Source: Lentisphaeria bacterium (lineage in GTDB: Bacteria > Verrucomicrobiota > Lentisphaeria > Victivallales > JAADHT01). Taken from it: DNA of 33,149 bases. Numbering within the stretch: position 1 is the first letter of the stretch; each line of letters begins with the position of its first letter. The notes below the pieces were generated by a model, which was not told the origin of the DNA, did not search any database, and worked only from the letters and a program-made list of their open reading frames with translations. The stretch spans positions 1-33,149 of the forward strand of contig WFSE01000103.1 of NCBI GenBank assembly GCA_015486135.1. Direction: 5' to 3'. This document shows positions 15,694 through 23,603 of this stretch, in pieces. Both the position numbers and the translations under genes were made by a program.

Positions 15694-16362
15694 TCACCAG
15701 GTGAATTCGAGAAAATACGCCTCTTTTTTCGTCCTGTCGGTGTACAATGTCCAAGAGTATTCCCGCGTGGCATCGACATACCTGTAAACCGTCACGCCAC
15801 TCAATGATTCTGGCCGCCACCAGGAAGGCGATGTCAATCCCTCGTAAAAGGAAGCCCCATCGCCATCCACTTGGCGCAACCTCTTCATCTCCACGATTTT
15901 ATCAATATCCTCCGGCTCGCATTTGAAATACAGAAAATGCGCATGGTCCCTCAGAAACGGCATTGCGTCCACAAATGCTTTCACATCATGTACGCCACGC
16001 AAGGTTGAGCCAAAATGGATTTTGAAGTAGGTGTTCGGATTTTTCGCGTCCAAATCCATCGTCACACCAAAAGATTTTGTCAAAGCGTCGTCCATGCGCG
16101 TGGCGTTCCTTTCGCCATCCGCGTAAGTCGCAACAGCTTCCCCTCCCCAATGCCAAGCGCGGCTACAAATCGAAATCGCCTTGTGAACGAGTATTCCCGT
16201 CGCCAAAAGGAACGAAACCGCAATAGGAGCAAGCATAAGGAACACCTGCGCCTTGCCAATCCTCTTTCTTGCAAGCATGGAGGAGCCAACGAGCGCCACC
16301 AATGCCAATAGCATCAACAAAGCAAAACCATACAGGCAAAACATCGCAACAAACGCTATCAT
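15694..16362 (-). CDS. Membrane protein of unknown function, 222 aa
   Basis: The ATG at 16362 has GGAGGG about nine bases upstream. Two N-terminal membrane segments are visible (about 3-27, FVAMFCLYGFALLMLLALVALVG; about 40-62, VFLMLAPIAVSFLLATGILV). A soluble domain of some 150 residues follows (Trp, Tyr and Asp-rich, ending YFLEFTW). It would lie on the same side as the N-terminus. No domain family is recognised. It lies 84 bases downstream of a small membrane protein gene in the same orientation, so the two may share a transcript. Nothing in the sequence fixes a function. Confidence 0.65.
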   Translation of the reverse strand: MIAFVAMFCLYGFALLMLLALVALVGSSMLARKRIGKAQVFLMLAPIAVSFLLATGILVHKAISICSRAWHWGGEAVATYADGERNATRMDDALTKSFGVTMDLDAKNPNTYFKIHFGSTLRGVHDVKAFVDAMPFLRDHAHFLYFKCEPEDIDKIVEMKRLRQVDGDGASFYEGLTSPSWWRPESLSGVTVYRYVDATREYSWTLYTDRTKKEAYFLEFTW

Positions 16363-16446
16363 TCAGCAATTCCCTCCGGCGGGACAAGTTTCCAATCCAT
16401 CATTGGTCTGTTTCCAAACGCCCAGAACGACAACAATATACTGCGA

Positions 16447-16794
16447 TTACCGCCAAGGGGGTGGCAGAACACTTTGGGGTCCTTTGATATAAATCATAAA
16501 ATAGAGAAGGTATATACAGCCAAGCGTGACTAAGCAAAAGGCTAGCGTCCCTAATGTCTTCCCCATCATCTTCTTGCTGTTCTTGTAATGCTTCTCTAAC
16601 AAAGCGGCGATCCATGGCGACACGAAGTCGGCAATCAAAGTGAATCCAAACGCCAACATGACGATAATAGCCGCGGTCCTGTAATAGGGATTCGGCACAA
16701 AACGCGCCAGTTCGTATTGGGCTACCTCCTCCACGGCGTTCCAGAACAAAAGGCACACCGGTAAGATTATCATGGCTCTAGTTCGGGCTTTCAT
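16447..16794 (-). CDS. Small membrane protein of unknown function, 115 aa
   Basis: The ATG at 16794 is preceded by AGGAGGT with a 6-7 base spacer, an excellent ribosome binding site. Three membrane segments are predicted: about 7-24 (AMIILPVCLLFWNAVEEV), 40-60 (AIIVMLAFGFTLIADFVSPWI) and 80-104 (TLGTLAFCLVTLGCIYLLYF). A basic loop (KHYKNSKKMMGK) separates the last two. No family is recognised. It lies between the fucI terminator and the 222-aa membrane protein gene, so it appears to have its own promoter rather than reading from fucI. Confidence 0.65.
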   Translation of the reverse strand: MKARTRAMIILPVCLLFWNAVEEVAQYELARFVPNPYYRTAAIIVMLAFGFTLIADFVSPWIAALLEKHYKNSKKMMGKTLGTLAFCLVTLGCIYLLYFMIYIKGPQSVLPPPWR

Positions 16795-16923
16795 CTTTGC
16801 GACCTCCTAGCATCGCGGTTTATCAACGCCCCTCGAAGCGGCGGATAGCGCACCTATCAAAAAGCTTACTAAAAAAGCCGGAAATGCGCCAATCCTCCGC
16901 CCGCACCCCCTGTCCATCCGTCC

Positions 16924-16945
16924 CAATTATTCAGCAAGTGCCTAT
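16924..16945 (-). repeat. Possible joined ends of the dispersed inverted-repeat element
   Basis: The minus strand reads GGCACTTGCTGAATAATTGG. Its first half equals the right end of elements A-C (GGCACTTGC) and its second half equals the left end (CTGAATAATTGG), with nothing between. Confidence 0.4.
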
Positions 16946-16979
16946 CAAAGAAAAAGAGCGACCCTGGCCGGGACGCTCT
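16946..16979 (-). terminator. Intrinsic terminator of fucI
   Basis: On the minus strand AGAGCG-T-CCC pairs with GGG-T-CGCTCT around a short GGCCA loop, and is followed by TTTTTC. It begins about 20 bases after the fucI stop codon. Confidence 0.75.
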
Positions 16980-16999
16980 CAATCTTTTTCCCGAAATCC

Positions 17000-18862
17000 T
17001 CAGGCGTAAAGCGGTCCGAGCTCGGAGCAGACTCTGAAATCGTCCCCTCCGTACCGATCCCACATCGTAGGTCTGAAGATGTCCTCTTTGGGAATATTGT
17101 GCATATCGACAGGAATCCTCAACATGGCGTTGAAGGTTATAAGGTCGGCGCCGATAAGTCCAAAGGAGTTGGCGTCGTGATTGGGGCCAATTCTCGACAT
17201 GTATTCGAAAGAAGACATTCCGCGCGGGGCCCAGTAGGTCTCCGGCCAAGTTTCGTTTGTGACGGAACTTATATGGTCGGCGGCCTTCTCGGGAAGATCG
17301 ACGGTCTCGCCCTCCACGACGGAAAACGTCATCTTTTCCCCGACCATGTTGTACCGATACGAAGTCATCGGGACTCCTCCGGGTGTCCGGTACGAGCTGG
17401 AGAGGCCGTCTCCGAGGAAATACTCGAGGATAGCCGCGATATACGTTGTGCCATCGCAGGACTTTTTGATCAACTCCTTCTGGAGCGCTTCGCTTCCGCG
17501 GATTTCGCGCATGGCTTCCTGGATGGGAGTGTTCGCGCCACCTGAAACGATAGAGAAGAGGTCGAACGCATAGTCCAAAGATCCAGCGCCGGAGTTCCTC
17601 TTGTCAATCAATCCCTGCGGGGCGATATCGGAGATGTCGATTCCCGTAGCGGCCTTCACGCTCTCCGGAGTCCAATTTGTCCGGATATCGGCGAAAAGCT
17701 GCGCCGCACCCGATATCAAGTTGGCCACCGTCATGCCAATGCCGTTTTTAGAGTCGTTTTCCGTGGCGGTGATGTACGGTGCCCTGAATCCATCCCAGTC
17801 GAACGAGGAGTTCAACACCGACTCGGCCATATCGAAATTCGGGAAGAGGTCGGTCCACGCGCGCTGCCCTTGTGTTCCCGCGCAAATCGCGTTATGCCCT
17901 TGGGCGAACTCGACATCCGCCTTGAAGCCTTGGGCCTTGCCAGCGGCGGGATCGGCTAGGACCGGGTTGCCCACCATCAAGTCGCGGACAATCAGCGTCA
18001 TCATAATCGACTCGCGCAAAAGCTCGTCGTCCGGCAGGGGCTTCTCCCCGGAGTTGAACTGGTATTTGAAGTTCTCCTTCATGAATTTGAATGCGCGCTC
18101 CAGCTCTTCGTGATCGTAGTAACCAGCGTCCATCCTGCCGCGGACAGCCACCATATCAACCGACACGGATCCCATCCCGAAGTAATGGAGCAACGCATTG
18201 CGCCTGACATCCGAACCGATGATTCCCATCGACACGCTACCGACGGAAAGATAGTTCTTGCCTCTCATCTCTAGAACGGCGGTGGCGCAACGAGCGAAAC
18301 GAAGTAGACGCTCCGCCACATAGGGAGCCAACGGGCCACTCTCGTCCTCCAAATCCGGATTGTATATGGAAAATATCGGACGGTTTTTCTCGTCCATGGC
18401 GGCACAGAAAGCCTTCAGCCAGACGGCGCCGGGACGGTTGGTCTGGTTAAGTCCGTATGCCGCCTGCAACCATTCCGAGCTACCAATCCCCTGGCAGGCC
18501 GACATCAGCTCGTCGCTATACGCCCAGGAACGGCTGATCCAAATGTTAGCACCAACACCTTCTTTGGCATAGTATTCCTGCGCCAACGCTCCGGTGCGGG
18601 CACCGTAAACTATCTCGGGAGGAACCACCACCTTGACGGGAGTGCCATCGGGAAGACAGACATTCTCGGTAATAAGCTTGTGAACCTTCTCAACCATTTT
18701 CCAAGTATCCGCGACGTTCGCCTCGTAGGCGCCGGCGCGTCCATCCACAACCGGAGTCAGCGCTATTGTCGGGACATGCCCCACAAGCCTTCTAGAAGAT
18801 GGTTCGAACCGTCTGACGGCATTCTGCAGCTCAGCGAAATCAATGTTCCCCATGTCGGACAT
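17000..18862 (-). CDS. fucI: L-fucose isomerase
   Basis: FucI converts L-fucose to L-fuculose, the first step of fucose catabolism, using a Mn ion. The protein is 620 aa, slightly longer than the E. coli enzyme (591). Family landmarks are TPVVDGR, TNRPGAVWL, SIYNPDLED, LLRFARCATAV, KNYLSVGSVSMGI, NSSFDWDG, ATENDSKNG, AAQLFADIRTNW, TPGGVPMT, NHDANSFGLIGADLITF and LRIPVDMHN. Residues equivalent to E. coli Glu337, Asp361 and His528 are present at Glu368, Asp392 and His562. I chose the ATG at 18862, preceded by AAGGAGG with a 6-base spacer; a TTG 39 bases upstream is unlikely. It has its own promoter and terminator and no kinase, aldolase or transporter next to it, so the rest of the pathway must lie elsewhere. 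The substrate could also include D-arabinose. Confidence 0.93.
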   Translation of the reverse strand: MSDMGNIDFAELQNAVRRFEPSSRRLVGHVPTIALTPVVDGRAGAYEANVADTWKMVEKVHKLITENVCLPDGTPVKVVVPPEIVYGARTGALAQEYYAKEGVGANIWISRSWAYSDELMSACQGIGSSEWLQAAYGLNQTNRPGAVWLKAFCAAMDEKNRPIFSIYNPDLEDESGPLAPYVAERLLRFARCATAVLEMRGKNYLSVGSVSMGIIGSDVRRNALLHYFGMGSVSVDMVAVRGRMDAGYYDHEELERAFKFMKENFKYQFNSGEKPLPDDELLRESIMMTLIVRDLMVGNPVLADPAAGKAQGFKADVEFAQGHNAICAGTQGQRAWTDLFPNFDMAESVLNSSFDWDGFRAPYITATENDSKNGIGMTVANLISGAAQLFADIRTNWTPESVKAATGIDISDIAPQGLIDKRNSGAGSLDYAFDLFSIVSGGANTPIQEAMREIRGSEALQKELIKKSCDGTTYIAAILEYFLGDGLSSSYRTPGGVPMTSYRYNMVGEKMTFSVVEGETVDLPEKAADHISSVTNETWPETYWAPRGMSSFEYMSRIGPNHDANSFGLIGADLITFNAMLRIPVDMHNIPKEDIFRPTMWDRYGGDDFRVCSELGPLYA

Positions 18863-18916
18863 CGCACTCCTCCTTTGTTTTCCAAACTCTTGGCGTTCCA
18901 ATTTAGCGGAGCCACT

Positions 18917-18944
18917 AAAATATCCGTTGGAAGAGGATTTTCAA
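18917..18944 (-). promoter_or_regulatory. Candidate promoter of fucI
   Basis: On the minus strand TTGAAA (18944-18939), a 16-base spacer and TATTTT (18922-18917) lie about 50 bases before the fucI start codon. Confidence 0.45.
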
Positions 18945-19324
18945 ATCGCGGCTTGCGACCCTATATCCAGCCCGAGCGGAGCAGTCCTATCCAGGCGACA
19001 ACAGCCATAAGGACGCACACACGTCCGTGTGTTTTGAAGACACCCTCTCTCGAAGCTCGAAACCCGAAATAAGAAACAAATTCGAATTTTCAAAATCGAA
19101 ATGCTCGAAACCCAAGCCAATCGAGCACGACCGCGGCATTATTTCAGATTTAGGGTTTCCCCCTTCGCTAAAGCTATGGAGGACAGGTAGCATTTCGGAT
19201 TTCCGTCCTCGCAGAGCAGGTGCTTCGCCGAAGGCGGGAGGCGGACGCACCGGACGCCTTCAACGGAACCGGGCCGCGCAGAGCGCGTGATTCCCTGAAC
19301 CCGCGGAACGAGGCTGGTGCCGAG
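18945..19324. repeat. Intergenic region between fucI and tRNA-Gly with dispersed repeats
   Basis: No gene is supported. It holds GGACGCACACACGTCCGTGTG followed by TTTTGAAG (19011-19038), related to 15356 and 7686. CGAAACCCGAAAT and TTCGAATTTTC words (19050-19105) and TTCGCTAAAGCTATGGAGG then ACAGGTAG (19162-19190) follow. Frames crossing it give low-complexity peptides. Confidence 0.55.
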
Positions 19325-19398
19325 TGGAGCGGGTGAAGGGAATCGAACCCTCACGACCAGCTTGGAAGGCTGGGGCTCTACCGTTGAGCTACACCCGC
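19325..19398 (-). tRNA. tRNA-Gly (anticodon UCC)
   Basis: The minus strand folds as a complete cloverleaf. The acceptor is GCGGGTG/CACCCGC, the D arm GCTC-AACGGTA-GAGC, and the anticodon arm CCAGC-CTTCCAA-GCTGG. The T arm is GAGGG-TTCGATT-CCCTT. The anticodon TCC reads glycine codons GGA/GGG. The discriminator is T (19328) and CCA is encoded (19327-19325). Confidence 0.97.
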
Positions 19399-19423
19399 AT
19401 GCTCGATAGTCGAAGCGGAGAGG

Positions 19424-19451
19424 AAACTACAACCCAGAAGATTTTTGTCAA
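19424..19451 (-). promoter_or_regulatory. Candidate promoter of tRNA-Gly
   Basis: A perfect TTGACA (19451-19446) is followed after 16 bases by TAGTTT (19429-19424). This puts the transcription start about 20 bases before the tRNA. Confidence 0.5.
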
Positions 19452-19604
19452 GAGTTTTATCGTTGGAAAAATCCATCCACACCGACAGCTAGTAGCCTCC
19501 CCTCCCCGTCACAATATACATTGCCGCTTGAACATCCAGAAAATCGAATATAGATTTGTCGCTTCCAAATCGAATCTGGAGTCAACAAACCTGGAGGACT
19601 CGTT

Positions 19605-20702
19605 ATGGCTATTAGTGTAATTCACGATTTATTGGAGCTTGGAGTCAACTCCAACGCCTCGGACTGGCATATAAAAGAGGGGCATACTGTTGTTCTCCGC
19701 ATCGACGGGAGCTTGGTAGACACCGACTTTCTACCCGACGCCAAATGCATCGACACAATGCTAAAGCAGCTGGCAAACGACGAGCTCATCAAGAGGTATC
19801 ACGACACGGGGGATTTGGACGTATCGTATGTGGAAGACAACGTCGGTCGTTTCAGGGTAAACATCCACAAGCAACGGGGACGGCCTAGCTTCACGTTGCG
19901 CCATGTGAAGACTAAGATTCTACTTCTGGAGGAGTTGGGCACCCCCCCCACACTCCAAAGAATAGCGGAACATCCCAGGGGAATTGTGATACTGGGAGGT
20001 ACGACTGGTTGCGGTAAATCCACGACTCTGGCGGCGATGCTCGAGCACGTCAACCGGAATTTCCGGCGCCACATAGTAACTATCGAGGACCCGATAGAGT
20101 ATGAGTTCGAGGATAAAAAATCGGTATTCGAGCAACGAGAGGTTGGACTGGACACACTCTCCTTCCAATCCGCCCTTACCCACGTCCTGCGCCAAGATCC
20201 CGACGTGATAATGGTGGGGGAAATGAGAGACAGGGAAAGTTTCGACGCCGCGTTGCAAGCGGCCGACACGGGACATTTGGTTTTGACCACATTGCATGCC
20301 ACGACAGCATCCCAGTCTATTTCCCGTATCTTGGATTTCTACGACCACGTGGAACAAGCCTCGATCCGTATGGCGCTGTCAATAAACCTTCACGCCATCA
20401 TCTGTCAACGCCTTATTCCAAGAGCGTTCGGAGGGGGAGTTATTCCAGCCGCCGAAATTATGATAAACACCCCCATGGTGCGCAAACTCCTGGAACAGGA
20501 TCAACTTGACAAACTCCCGGCGGCGGTGGAAACCGGACGTGACGACGGGATGCAGTCGTTCAACCAGTCGCTGCTAGGACTGGTGAACGATGGCTCTATC
20601 ACCGAGGAAGACGCATTGAAGTCGGCGTCAAATCCGGATGCGTTGCGGATGAACCTGCAGGGCATTGAACTAAACACCGGCTCCCAGATTCTGGGCATTT
20701 GA
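19605..20702 (+). CDS. pilT: Type IV pilus retraction ATPase, PilT family
   Basis: This is a hexameric cytoplasmic ATPase of the secretion ATPase superfamily that disassembles type IV pili, driving twitching, surface sensing or DNA uptake. An N-terminal PAS-like domain (1-100) is followed by the Walker A box GGTTGCGKST (131-140), the Asp box IEDPIEY (160-166) and the Walker B box DVIMVGEMRD (200-209). The His box GHLVLTTLHATTA (223-235) completes the core. The usual Ser before GKS is Cys here. The 365-aa length is normal. The C-terminal AIRNLIRE-type region is not obvious, so PilU is an alternative. The ATG at 19605 has TGGAGG about eight bases upstream. It is 13 bases ahead of a nucleotide-sugar dehydrogenase gene, an unusual partner. 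No other pilus genes are in the window. Confidence 0.88.
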   Translation: MAISVIHDLLELGVNSNASDWHIKEGHTVVLRIDGSLVDTDFLPDAKCIDTMLKQLANDELIKRYHDTGDLDVSYVEDNVGRFRVNIHKQRGRPSFTLRHVKTKILLLEELGTPPTLQRIAEHPRGIVILGGTTGCGKSTTLAAMLEHVNRNFRRHIVTIEDPIEYEFEDKKSVFEQREVGLDTLSFQSALTHVLRQDPDVIMVGEMRDRESFDAALQAADTGHLVLTTLHATTASQSISRILDFYDHVEQASIRMALSINLHAIICQRLIPRAFGGGVIPAAEIMINTPMVRKLLEQDQLDKLPAAVETGRDDGMQSFNQSLLGLVNDGSITEEDALKSASNPDALRMNLQGIELNTGSQILGI

Positions 20703-20715
20703 CAAAGGGAATACC

Positions 20716-22035
20716 ATGTCTCGTTTCAAATCGGACTTGCTGGAAAAAATCAATTCCAGGCGGGCGGTGGTAGGCGTGGTGGGCATGGGATATGTCGGCC
20801 TCCCGTTAACCATCGAATTCGTCAACGCCGGATTCAATGTGGTGGGATTCGATATCGACTCCAGGAAGGTGGGCAAGCTTAATTCCGGACAATCCTACAT
20901 CAAGCACATTCCTGGGGAAAAAATCGAGCGAATGCACACCTCCGGACAATTCTCCGCCACCGCGGAATTCTCCGAGATTGCCCGTGCGGATGCGGTAATT
21001 ATATGCGTACCAACCCCACTGACCCAGCACCGCGAGCCCGATATGAGCTACATAACCTCCACCGCAAAAACAATCGCCCCGTTCCTACGCCAGGGGCAAA
21101 TTGTAACGTTGGAGTCCACGACATATCCGGGAACAACCGCGGAAGTGTTGAAGCCGATTTTGGAACGCGACAGTGGATTGAATATCGGAATTGACTTCTT
21201 TTTGGCGTATTCCCCGGAGCGGGAAGACCCGAACAATCCGGATTTCGCAACGTCCACCATTCCCAAGGTTGTCGGAGCGGACGACGGCGCATCGCGAGAA
21301 ATCGCCGAAAGTCTTTACGACTCCATAATAGAAAAAATCGTACCGGTATCCTCCGCCGCCACCGCGGAGGCGACGAAGCTGGTCGAAAACATCTTCAGAT
21401 CCGTCAATATAGCCATGGTCAATGAACTGAAAGTCATCTTCACTAAAATGGGAATAGACATCTGGGAGGTGGTCAACGCCGCTAAGACCAAGCCATTCGG
21501 ATACATGCCGTTCTATCCAGGACCTGGTCTGGGCGGGCACTGCATCCCAATAGACCCGTTCTATCTCACGTGGAAAGCCAGGGAGTTCGACACCACCACC
21601 CGATTCATAGAGCTGGCGGGGGAGATAAACACGACAATGCCATCCTATGTGCTCCATAAAACCATGGAGGCGCTGAACGAAAAGAAAATCCCGATGAACG
21701 GAGCGTCCATACTCCTAGTGGGACTGGCGTACAAGAAAAACGTCGACGATCTCCGCGAAAGCCCCTCCTTCGAGCTATGGAAACTTTTCGAGTCCAAGGG
21801 AGCCGAAGTTGAATACTACGACCCGCACTGCCAGGAAGTGCCCAGCCTGAGGGAACATCTCAAATACCGCGGGCGACGCAGCATTCATGTGGATACGTCA
21901 AGGTCTTTCGACGCTGTCGTCATCTCCACGGCACACGACGATGTCGACCACGCAAAAATCGCAAGCATGGGCAAATGCGTGGTGGATTGCCGCAACGCCT
22001 TGCCAAACGACTTCCCCAACTTGACAAAAGCCTAA
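20716..22035 (+). CDS. Nucleotide-sugar dehydrogenase (UDP-N-acetylglucosamine 6-dehydrogenase type)
   Basis: The enzyme oxidises C6 of a UDP-sugar to a carboxylate in two NAD-dependent steps, supplying uronic acid sugars for surface polysaccharide. The Rossmann motif is GMGYVGLP (23-30). Further marks are ICVPTPL, TLESTTYPGTT, AYSPERED and the Lys in ATKLVENIFRSVNIA (Lys221). The catalytic Cys276 sits in GPGLGGHCIPIDP. The C-terminal substrate-cap domain with GLAYKKNVDDLRESPS is intact. The pattern YSPERxDPxN and the GGHCIPIDP box fit the WbpA/UDP-GlcNAc dehydrogenase branch better than UDP-glucose dehydrogenase, but substrate assignment from sequence alone is tentative. Its 439 aa is the usual length. 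It is co-transcribed with pilT and is followed by element B. Functionally it fits the DegT/WbqC/Wzz genes farther right. Confidence 0.9.
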   Translation: MSRFKSDLLEKINSRRAVVGVVGMGYVGLPLTIEFVNAGFNVVGFDIDSRKVGKLNSGQSYIKHIPGEKIERMHTSGQFSATAEFSEIARADAVIICVPTPLTQHREPDMSYITSTAKTIAPFLRQGQIVTLESTTYPGTTAEVLKPILERDSGLNIGIDFFLAYSPEREDPNNPDFATSTIPKVVGADDGASREIAESLYDSIIEKIVPVSSAATAEATKLVENIFRSVNIAMVNELKVIFTKMGIDIWEVVNAAKTKPFGYMPFYPGPGLGGHCIPIDPFYLTWKAREFDTTTRFIELAGEINTTMPSYVLHKTMEALNEKKIPMNGASILLVGLAYKKNVDDLRESPSFELWKLFESKGAEVEYYDPHCQEVPSLREHLKYRGRRSIHVDTSRSFDAVVISTAHDDVDHAKIASMGKCVVDCRNALPNDFPNLTKA

Positions 22036-22045
22036 TCCGGGCCTG

Positions 22046-22173
22046 CTGAATAATTGCCAAGTGCCTTATTATTATTGGGTTAAATGCTTTTCTCATGGTG
22101 TCATCTCCAAGGTTTTGGGAGCAATCTCCCAAACCCCTTGGAGCCGACTAGCAATTTGAGGCACTTGCCAATT
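22046..22173 (+). repeat. Dispersed inverted-repeat element, copy B (most intact)
   Basis: The ends are inverted copies: AATTGCCAAGTGCC on the left and GGCACTTGCCAATT on the right, with one mismatch. In the middle CTCCAAGG-TTTTGGGAG pairs with CTCCCAAAC-CCCTTGGAG around CAAT, a strong nested hairpin. It fills the gap between two convergent genes (sugar dehydrogenase and pdxJ), starting 10 bases after the first and ending 34 bases before the second. Confidence 0.85.
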
Positions 22174-22207
22174 CCGCGAAAGTCGGAAACGGTAGCGCGA
22201 AAGGGTG

Positions 22208-22927
22208 TCACCCCTCGTATGAAGCCATCAAATCCAACATCTCGGACACGGCTTGACGAATCCCCACCATGACAGAGCGAGCCACGATGCTATGGCCGAT
22301 ATTCAGCTCGCGCATATGGGGTATCTTCAAAATCCCCGTTATGTTATCGTAGTCGATTCCATGCCCGGCATTGACATTCAACCCGACTCCATGCGCATGC
22401 TCCGCAGCCTTCACAAGGCGCTCCAACTCACTGGTGGCAGCCTCCCCCGTGGCATTCGCATACGCACCGGTGTGCAATTCCACGTACTCCGCTCCGGACT
22501 CGCCGGCGGCGTCAAGCTGCTCCTTGTCGGGATCGATAAACAGACTGACAACAATCCCGGCTCCACGCAACTCTCCGACCACATCCTTCAACCTATCAAG
22601 GGACGACGACACGTCCAGCCCCCCTTCCGTTGTCAGCTCCTGACGCTTCTCGGGAACAAGACAACAGCTGTTCGGCTTCAAAGTACATGCGATTCCAACC
22701 ATCTCGTCAGTTGCGGCCATCTCCATGTTTAGCCGATTCACGTTGGCGGCTAAAGCCGCGAGGTCCGCGTCGTTCACGTGGCGCCTATCCTCGCGCAAAT
22801 GCGCGGTTATACCCCACGCACCCGCATCCTCGCAAACCAAGGCCGCCTCCAAAGGAGATGGCCACGGAGCTTTCCTCGCCTCTCTCACAGTGGCCACATG
22901 ATCAACATTTACTCCCAGTTCAAGCAT
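22208..22927 (-). CDS. pdxJ: Pyridoxine 5'-phosphate synthase
   Basis: PdxJ joins 1-deoxyxylulose 5-phosphate and 3-amino-2-oxopropyl phosphate to make pyridoxine 5'-phosphate, the ring-closing step of DXP-dependent vitamin B6 synthesis. The TIM-barrel family marks are ELGVNVDHVATVREAR, GITAHLREDRRHV, TLKPNSCCLVPEKRQELTTEGGLDV, VSLFIDPD, YVELHTGAY, GLNVNAGHGIDYDN and ELNIGHSIVARSV. I chose the ATG at 22927 (MLELGVNV, 239 aa). GGAGG lies seven bases before it, whereas the in-frame ATG at 22933 is only one base from the same site. The length is normal and the protein intact. It is convergent with the sugar dehydrogenase gene and divergent from the lipoprotein gene. Confidence 0.96.
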   Translation of the reverse strand: MLELGVNVDHVATVREARKAPWPSPLEAALVCEDAGAWGITAHLREDRRHVNDADLAALAANVNRLNMEMAATDEMVGIACTLKPNSCCLVPEKRQELTTEGGLDVSSSLDRLKDVVGELRGAGIVVSLFIDPDKEQLDAAGESGAEYVELHTGAYANATGEAATSELERLVKAAEHAHGVGLNVNAGHGIDYDNITGILKIPHMRELNIGHSIVARSVMVGIRQAVSEMLDLMASYEG

Positions 22928-22995
22928 CTCCATACCTCCATGACATGCGTCGGGCTCTCAATCTTATATTTTCGCGTATTGAGCGGTTTCCCGCC

Positions 22996-23023
22996 TTGAC
23001 GAAAACACGATACATGCTAGATT
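22996..23023 (+). promoter_or_regulatory. Candidate promoter of the lipoprotein gene
   Basis: TTGACG (22996-23001), a 16-base spacer and TAGATT (23018-23023) preceded by TGC (extended -10) lie about 80 bases before the lipoprotein start. Confidence 0.5.
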
Positions 23024-23101
23024 TGCTCCCTGTTTGCTACCAGCCCATGCTTGAACCTACTCTCAGGAAAGGGCCGTGTCAAAAAACAAGGCAGAATTTC
23101 G

Positions 23102-23554
23102 ATGAAACTATTGTCAAACGCACCGACAAAAACGTCCCGGCGGGCCTGCTGGCGTTTGGCGGTCGCTTTTTGCACCATCGCCTTAGTAACGGCAACGATC
23201 GCAGGATGCGCGTCTTCCAAGCAAAATAAAATTGACACCCGGACTTTGGAACAGCTGTTCTTTCATTTCAAGAAATGCGGACTCCACGTCCAAAAATCGT
23301 TCCCCGTGGAATACCGGGCCCTTCTAGCGTCAAATGGTATCGTTTCCATTATTGACGGAGTCCATGTCGAAGTGTACGTATACGACCAGACGAACAAAGT
23401 TCAGGCTAAAAAACTCGAAAAAATCAGAAAAAAAGGGGAAATTGACATCTTGGCGGTCCCATTCCCAGCGGTGGTTAACGGCCACTTCGTGCTGATGACT
23501 TTCTCCCGGCATCCCGACAAGTACAAGGTAGTCGAGGCTTTTAAAAGCTTCTAA
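23102..23554 (+). CDS. Small lipoprotein of unknown function, 150 aa
   Basis: I chose the ATG at 23102 (MKLLSNAPTKTSRR); an in-frame TTG at 23051 would add 17 residues and is less likely. A basic N-region, a hydrophobic core (LAVAFCTIALVTATIAG) and the lipobox IAGC with Cys36 mark it as a lipoprotein cleaved by signal peptidase II. The mature 115 residues have a mixed alpha/beta pattern (GIVSIIDGVHVEVYVYDQ, FPAVVNGHFVLMTFSRHP) and no recognised domain. The N-region before the core is long (about 19 residues). It sits 49 bases ahead of ppdK, but a perfect -10 box between them suggests separate control. Lipoprotein call good; function unknown. Confidence 0.75.
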   Translation: MKLLSNAPTKTSRRACWRLAVAFCTIALVTATIAGCASSKQNKIDTRTLEQLFFHFKKCGLHVQKSFPVEYRALLASNGIVSIIDGVHVEVYVYDQTNKVQAKKLEKIRKKGEIDILAVPFPAVVNGHFVLMTFSRHPDKYKVVEAFKSF

Positions 23555-23555
23555 G

Positions 23556-23561
23556 TATAAT
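23556..23561 (+). promoter_or_regulatory. Candidate -10 box for ppdK
   Basis: A perfect TATAAT lies just after the lipoprotein stop codon, 42 bases before the ppdK start. The region 17 bases upstream (CGAGGC) is a poor -35 box, but an A/T-rich stretch (TTTTAAAAGCTTC) precedes it. Confidence 0.45.
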
Positions 23562-23603
23562 GTGTCCAATTGTGGAAGGGCTAAAAATAAAGGAGAATGG
23601 CAT

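Noticed and set aside
18863-18901. TTG start adding 13 residues to fucI
   Set aside because: A strong AAGGAGG sits six bases before the ATG at 18862, inside the proposed extension.
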